A DNA stretch of 10,154 bases from DATJWY01 sp035500775 (GTDB taxonomy: Bacteria > Pseudomonadota > Alphaproteobacteria > Acetobacterales > Acetobacteraceae). This document shows positions 7,052 to 10,154 of the stretch, one piece after another (positions within the stretch are counted from its first letter, which is position 1; each line of letters opens with the position of its first letter). Under the pieces are notes generated by a model. It was not told where the DNA came from. It searched no databases and was given only the letters and a program-made list of their open reading frames with translations. The stretch lies in NCBI GenBank assembly GCA_035500775.1, contig DATJWY010000327.1, forward strand, positions 1 through 10,154, in the 5' to 3' direction. The translations under genes and the position numbers were made by a program.

Positions 7052-7384
7052 ATGGACAACCCCATGCCCCTTGGCGGCACCGAGGCTTCCGAAGCCGCCT
7101 GGCTCGACGTGCTGCGCAGCATGGACGAGACCTATAACCGCCTCGTCGCGCATCAGAGCGAGCTGGCCCTTGCCGCACGCGACGAGGCGGTCCCGGTGAC
7201 AGTGAATTTCGCCCCCCGCTACGACCGGCGCGGCCGGTTGATCGGCGCCCTCAACGTCCTTTGGCTGCAATCCGGCGGCTGCACCATGTCGATACTGTGC
7301 GCCGAATCGCCCGGACTGCTGCAAACGGCGCTGGTCGGGGCGCCGGTGCGGCGGGGGGAGCATACGCCAATCACGGTGCATTAG
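7052..7384 (+). CDS. Small ORF, probable remnant of a PAS sensor kinase (HupT/HoxJ-like)
   Basis: A 110-residue ORF with the same strong third-position G/C bias as its neighbours, so it is, or recently was, coding. EAAWLDVLRSMDETYNRLVAH (starting near residue 14) resembles, from memory, the N-terminal helix of HupT/HoxJ-type PAS sensor kinases. PVTVNFAPRYDRRGRLIGAL resembles the end of a PAS domain from the same kinases. The 100 or so residues expected between them, and the whole histidine kinase core, are missing. The last 40 residues are unrecognised. hypF lies 139 bases downstream, and hupTUV-hypF is a known order in Rhodobacter capsulatus. It is written as a CDS because the frame is intact; it may be a pseudogene or a small functional protein. 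No clear Shine-Dalgarno precedes the ATG. Confidence 0.55.
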   Translation: MDNPMPLGGTEASEAAWLDVLRSMDETYNRLVAHQSELALAARDEAVPVTVNFAPRYDRRGRLIGALNVLWLQSGGCTMSILCAESPGLLQTALVGAPVRRGEHTPITVH

Positions 7385-7407
7385 GCGGATGGTGGAGCAT
7401 GCAAAGA

Positions 7408-7518
7408 CCAGGGGCGCCGCCCCTGGACCCCGCCAAAGGCAAGCCTTTGGAATCCATTACTTAAAATATCGGGGGTCTGGGGCCTCAAGGCCCCAGCGGG
7501 TCCAGGGCGGAGCCCTGG
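7408..7518. repeat. Composite palindromic element R5 (hybrid arms) abutting hypF
   Basis: Left arm: CCAGGGGC-GCC-GCCCCTGG (7408-7426), ACCCCG, CCAAAGGC-AA-GCCTTTGG (7433-7450). Right arm: CTGGGGCC-TCAA-GGCCCCAG (7477-7496), CGGGT, CCAGGGC-GGA-GCCCTGG (7502-7518). The first 25 bases are identical to the start of R3. Read in reverse, its centre matches the R1 and R2 linkers, so R5 is the same hybrid type in the opposite orientation. The last hairpin ends 5 bases before the hypF ATG, so it contains or overlaps whatever serves as the hypF ribosome binding site. Confidence 0.9.
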
Positions 7519-7523
7519 GATAA

Positions 7524-9917
7524 ATGGCAACCCAACTCCGCATCCGCGGACTGGTGCAGGGCGTCGGATTCCGCCCCTTCGTGTTCCGCCTCGCCACCGA
7601 ACTCGGCCTCGCCGGGGATGTGCGCAACGACGCGGACGGCGTGCTGATCCGCATCAGCGGAGACACCCCCGCCATCGAGACCTTCGCCGCCCGCCTCGCC
7701 GCCGAGGCCCCGCCGCTGGCCCGCATCGTCGCGATCGCCCGCGCGCCCTGGCCGGAGGGCCGCGCCACGACGGGCTTCCGCATCCTGCCGACCGAGAGCG
7801 GCGCGGCGCGCACCGGCATCGTGCCGGATGCCGCACTTTGCCCCGCCTGTGCCACGGAGATCGCCGACCCGGCGGCGCGGCGCCACTTCTACGCCTTCAC
7901 CAACTGCACCGATTGCGGCCCGCGCTTCTCCATCGTGCTCGGCATTCCCTATGACCGGGCGAACACGACGATGCGCGGCTTCCGCCTCTGCGACGCCTGC
8001 CGGGCGGAATATGGGAACCCGGCCGACCGGCGCTTCCATGCCCAGCCCATCGCCTGCCCCGCCTGTGGTCCCCGCCTCTGGTTCCGGGCGGCGGCGGGGG
8101 CGGAGGAGCATGAGGCGCCGATCGCCCGCGCGCGGGATCTGCTGCTGGCGGGTGGCATCCTGGCGCTGAAGGGTCTCGGCGGCTTCCATCTCGCCTGCGA
8201 TGCGCGGAACGACGCGGCCGTCGCCACGTTGCGCGCCCGCAAGCGCCGGCCGGCCAAGCCGCTCGCGCTGATGGCCGCTTCCCTCGCCGCCGTGACGGAA
8301 GTCTGCGCCCCCGATCCGGTGGAGGCCCGGCTGCTCGCCTCCCCCGCCGCGCCGATCCTGCTGCTGCGGCGGCGGGAGGGGGCAGCGCTGGCCGCCGGGG
8401 TGGCGCCCGGCCAGGCCCGGCTCGGGGTGATGCTGCCGGCGACGCCGCTGCATCAATTGCTGCTCGACGCGGCGGGCGGCGCGCCATTGGTGATGACGAG
8501 CGGCAATCAATCCGACGAGCCGCCGGCCCTGGAGAACGAGGAGGCGCTCGACCGGCTCGCCGGCATCGCCGACGGGTTCCTGCTGCATGACCGGCCGATC
8601 GCCCGGCGGCTCGACGATTCCGTCGCCCGCGTCGCCAATGGGCGGGCGCGGCTGCTGCGGCGGGCGCGCGGCTATGCTCCGGCGCCGCTGCCCTTGCCGC
8701 CCGGCTTCGCGGCCGCGCCGCCGACCGCCGCCGCCGGGGCGGAGCTGAAATCGGCGCTCTGCTTCGCCGCGCGGGGCGAGGCGATCCTGACGCAGCATCT
8801 CGGCGATCTCGACGCGCCGCTCGCCGCCGCCGCCTTCGGCGCCGCCGCGGCGGATACCGAGGCGCTGTTCGACCGCGCGCCGCGCCAGCTCGCCTGCGAC
8901 CTCCACCCCGGCTACCGCGCGACTCATTGGGCAGAGGCGCGCGCGGCGCGGGAAGGGCTGCCCCTGCACCGCGTGCAGCACCATCACGCGCATGCGGCGG
9001 CGGCGATGGCGGAACATCTCTGGCCGGAGGATGCCGGGCCGGTCGCGGCGATCGTGCTGGACGGGATCGGGCTCGGCGCGGACGGCACCGCCTGGGGCGG
9101 CGAGATCCTGCTCTGCGATTACCGGGACGCCGTGCGCGCCGCGCATCTGCGGCCGGTGCCCCTACCCGGCGGCGACGCGGCGGCGCGGGAACCCTGGCGC
9201 AACCTGCTGGCGCAGCTCGATGCCGCCTTCGGCCCCGGCGCCTGGGAGGAGCGGCTGCGCCCGACCCCGGCCGGCACGGGGCTCGCGGCGCGCAACCTCG
9301 CCTTGCTGCGCCAGGCCATGGCGCGGGGGATGAACGCGCCGCTCTCCTCCTCCTGCGGCCGGTTGTTCGACGCCATGGCGGCGCTGCTCGGCCTCTGCTT
9401 CGAGCGGCAATCCCATGAGGGCGAGGCCGGCACCGCGCTGGAGACGCTCGCCGCCGCGAGCAATGATCCCGGGGCCTATGCCTTCGGCACGCAAGCGGGC
9501 GCGGCGCGCATCCTCGACCCGGCGCCGATGTGGGAAGCGGCGATCACCGACCTGCTCGCCGGGGTGCCGGCCGCCGCCATCGCCGCCCGGTTCCATCGCG
9601 GCCTCGCCGCCTGCCTCGCCGACACGGCGGCAGCGCTGGCGCGGCGGGCGGGGGTGCGCGCGGCCGCGCTCGGCGGCGGGGTGATGCAGAACGCGCTGCT
9701 GCTCGCGGCGCTGGAACAGCGCCTCACGGCGGCGGGCCTCATTGTGCTCGCGCCGGCGATGGTGCCGGCCAATGATGGCGGGCTCGCCTTCGGCCAGGCC
9801 GTGATCGGCATGGCGCGCGCCCTGCCGGCGCGGGAACCGGGGTGGAAGGAAGCTTTCCGCCCGGATGGGGAAACTGGCTTCCCCGCATCCAGGCCAGAGC
9901 CGGCAACTCTTCCATAA
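7524..9917 (+). CDS. hypF: [NiFe]-hydrogenase maturation carbamoyltransferase HypF
   Basis: HypF uses carbamoyl phosphate and ATP to make carbamoyl-adenylate and passes the carbamoyl group to the C-terminal cysteine of HypE, the first step toward the cyanide ligands of the NiFe site; cytosolic. The 797 residues show the full domain order: acylphosphatase-like (1-90, VQGVGFRPFV with R17 and N35), two zinc-finger motifs (C106/C109/C128/C131 and C156/C159/C178/C181), a YrdC-like domain (about 198-385, KRRPAKPLALM, SGNQSDEP) and a Kae1-like domain (about 405-765, HHHAH at 486-490, LDGIGLGADGTAWGGE, ALGGGVMQN, PANDGGLAFGQ). No key residue seems lost. The last 27 or so residues extend past the usual family end. 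The ATG follows repeat R5 directly; MATQLRIRGLVQGVGF is a standard N-terminus. No other hyp or hydrogenase gene is visible here. Confidence 0.97.
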   Translation: MATQLRIRGLVQGVGFRPFVFRLATELGLAGDVRNDADGVLIRISGDTPAIETFAARLAAEAPPLARIVAIARAPWPEGRATTGFRILPTESGAARTGIVPDAALCPACATEIADPAARRHFYAFTNCTDCGPRFSIVLGIPYDRANTTMRGFRLCDACRAEYGNPADRRFHAQPIACPACGPRLWFRAAAGAEEHEAPIARARDLLLAGGILALKGLGGFHLACDARNDAAVATLRARKRRPAKPLALMAASLAAVTEVCAPDPVEARLLASPAAPILLLRRREGAALAAGVAPGQARLGVMLPATPLHQLLLDAAGGAPLVMTSGNQSDEPPALENEEALDRLAGIADGFLLHDRPIARRLDDSVARVANGRARLLRRARGYAPAPLPLPPGFAAAPPTAAAGAELKSALCFAARGEAILTQHLGDLDAPLAAAAFGAAAADTEALFDRAPRQLACDLHPGYRATHWAEARAAREGLPLHRVQHHHAHAAAAMAEHLWPEDAGPVAAIVLDGIGLGADGTAWGGEILLCDYRDAVRAAHLRPVPLPGGDAAAREPWRNLLAQLDAAFGPGAWEERLRPTPAGTGLAARNLALLRQAMARGMNAPLSSSCGRLFDAMAALLGLCFERQSHEGEAGTALETLAAASNDPGAYAFGTQAGAARILDPAPMWEAAITDLLAGVPAAAIAARFHRGLAACLADTAAALARRAGVRAAALGGGVMQNALLLAALEQRLTAAGLIVLAPAMVPANDGGLAFGQAVIGMARALPAREPGWKEAFRPDGETGFPASRPEPATLP

Positions 9918-9990
9918 TACATTGTAATACCAGCGAGCATAATGATTGACCTATGCGGGCAAGCCACGGAGAGAAAGCCCCTGAACCCCA

Positions 9991-10086
9991 CTGGGGCCAA
10001 TGGCCCCAGACCCCTTTTCATTAATGATTCCAAACTTGTGCGGGTCTGGGGGCGCTGCCCCCAGCGGGTCCAGGGCAGAGCCATGG
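9991..10086. repeat. Composite palindromic element R6 (partly degraded)
   Basis: Hairpins CTGGGGCC-AAT-GGCCCCAG (9991-10009) and CTGGGGGC-GCT-GCCCCCAG (10046-10064) flank a linker with CATTAATGATTCC. They are followed by CGGGT and a decayed outer hairpin CCAGGGC-AGA-GCCATGG (10070-10086). The left outer hairpin survives only as GCCCCTGAACCCC (9978-9990), so this copy has lost one end. It lies 73 bases after the hypF stop. The 68 bases beyond it, to the window end, show no recognisable gene or signal. Confidence 0.82.
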
Positions 10087-10154
10087 CCTTTTCCTCGATC
10101 GGTCAAGACTTACGACGGTTGGTATCAGCTCGTGCACAATAACCGGCCGGGAGT

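Noticed and set aside
7485..9146. 553-codon open frame on the minus strand opposite hypF
   Set aside because: Antisense to intact hypF and without any recognisable motif; the product of GC-rich codon structure.
9918..9960. AT-rich patch after hypF as a promoter (TTGTAA ... TAATGA; TTGACC at 9949)
   Set aside because: The spacing between the hexamers is too short, and TTGACC has no -10 partner at 16-18 bases. No gene follows within the window.
10..10086. The repeats as a CRISPR array
   Set aside because: Copies lie kilobases apart between genes, are themselves palindromic and variable, and have no regular spacers or cas genes.
9942..10142. 66-codon ORF after hypF
   Set aside because: Most of it is the translation of repeat R6, with no ribosome binding site and no recognisable protein features.

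Overview
This is a GC-rich stretch of bacterial chromosome with strong G/C bias at third codon positions. The protein set (rsmB, rpe and a heparinase II/III-like gene in a row, plus hypF) and the dense GC-rich palindromic repeats between genes suggest an alphaproteobacterium, most likely in the Acetobacteraceae (Rhodospirillales). That placement rests on recall of gene order and base composition; no 16S or marker search could be run.

Left part, minus strand (read right to left): rsmB (16S rRNA m5C967 methyltransferase, 3766-5007), rpe (ribulose-phosphate 3-epimerase, 3001-3663), a heparinase II/III-like gene (1400-3001) that overlaps the rpe stop codon by one base, and a family-4 glycosyltransferase (132-1235). 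rsmB, rpe and the heparinase-like gene look like one transcription unit. The glycosyltransferase is set apart, with a palindromic element on each side. Right part, plus strand: an ArnT/PMT-type membrane glycosyltransferase (5269-6879), divergent from rsmB; a 110-residue ORF (7052-7384) that looks like the internally deleted remnant of a PAS sensor kinase of the HupT/HoxJ type; and a full-length hypF ([NiFe]-hydrogenase maturation carbamoyltransferase, 7524-9917). No other hydrogenase gene is in the window.

The most unusual content is between the genes. Six related elements of about 95-170 bp sit at 10-123, 1259-1391, 5070-5239, 6913-7041, 7408-7518 and 9991-10086, and they occupy every intergenic gap except the 102-bp rsmB-rpe gap. 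Each is built from short perfect hairpins, typically two per arm, arranged as an inverted repeat around an AT-richer centre. Stem sequences vary between copies, but both strands of a stem change together, and arms of different sequence type are combined in different copies. This points to a modular REP/MITE-like family under selection to keep its hairpins. Several copies lie within 5-30 bases of start or stop codons, notably one ending 5 bases before the hypF ATG. There is no gene-free stretch longer than 300 bases. No tRNA, rRNA, CRISPR array, transposase gene or convincing U-tract terminator was seen.
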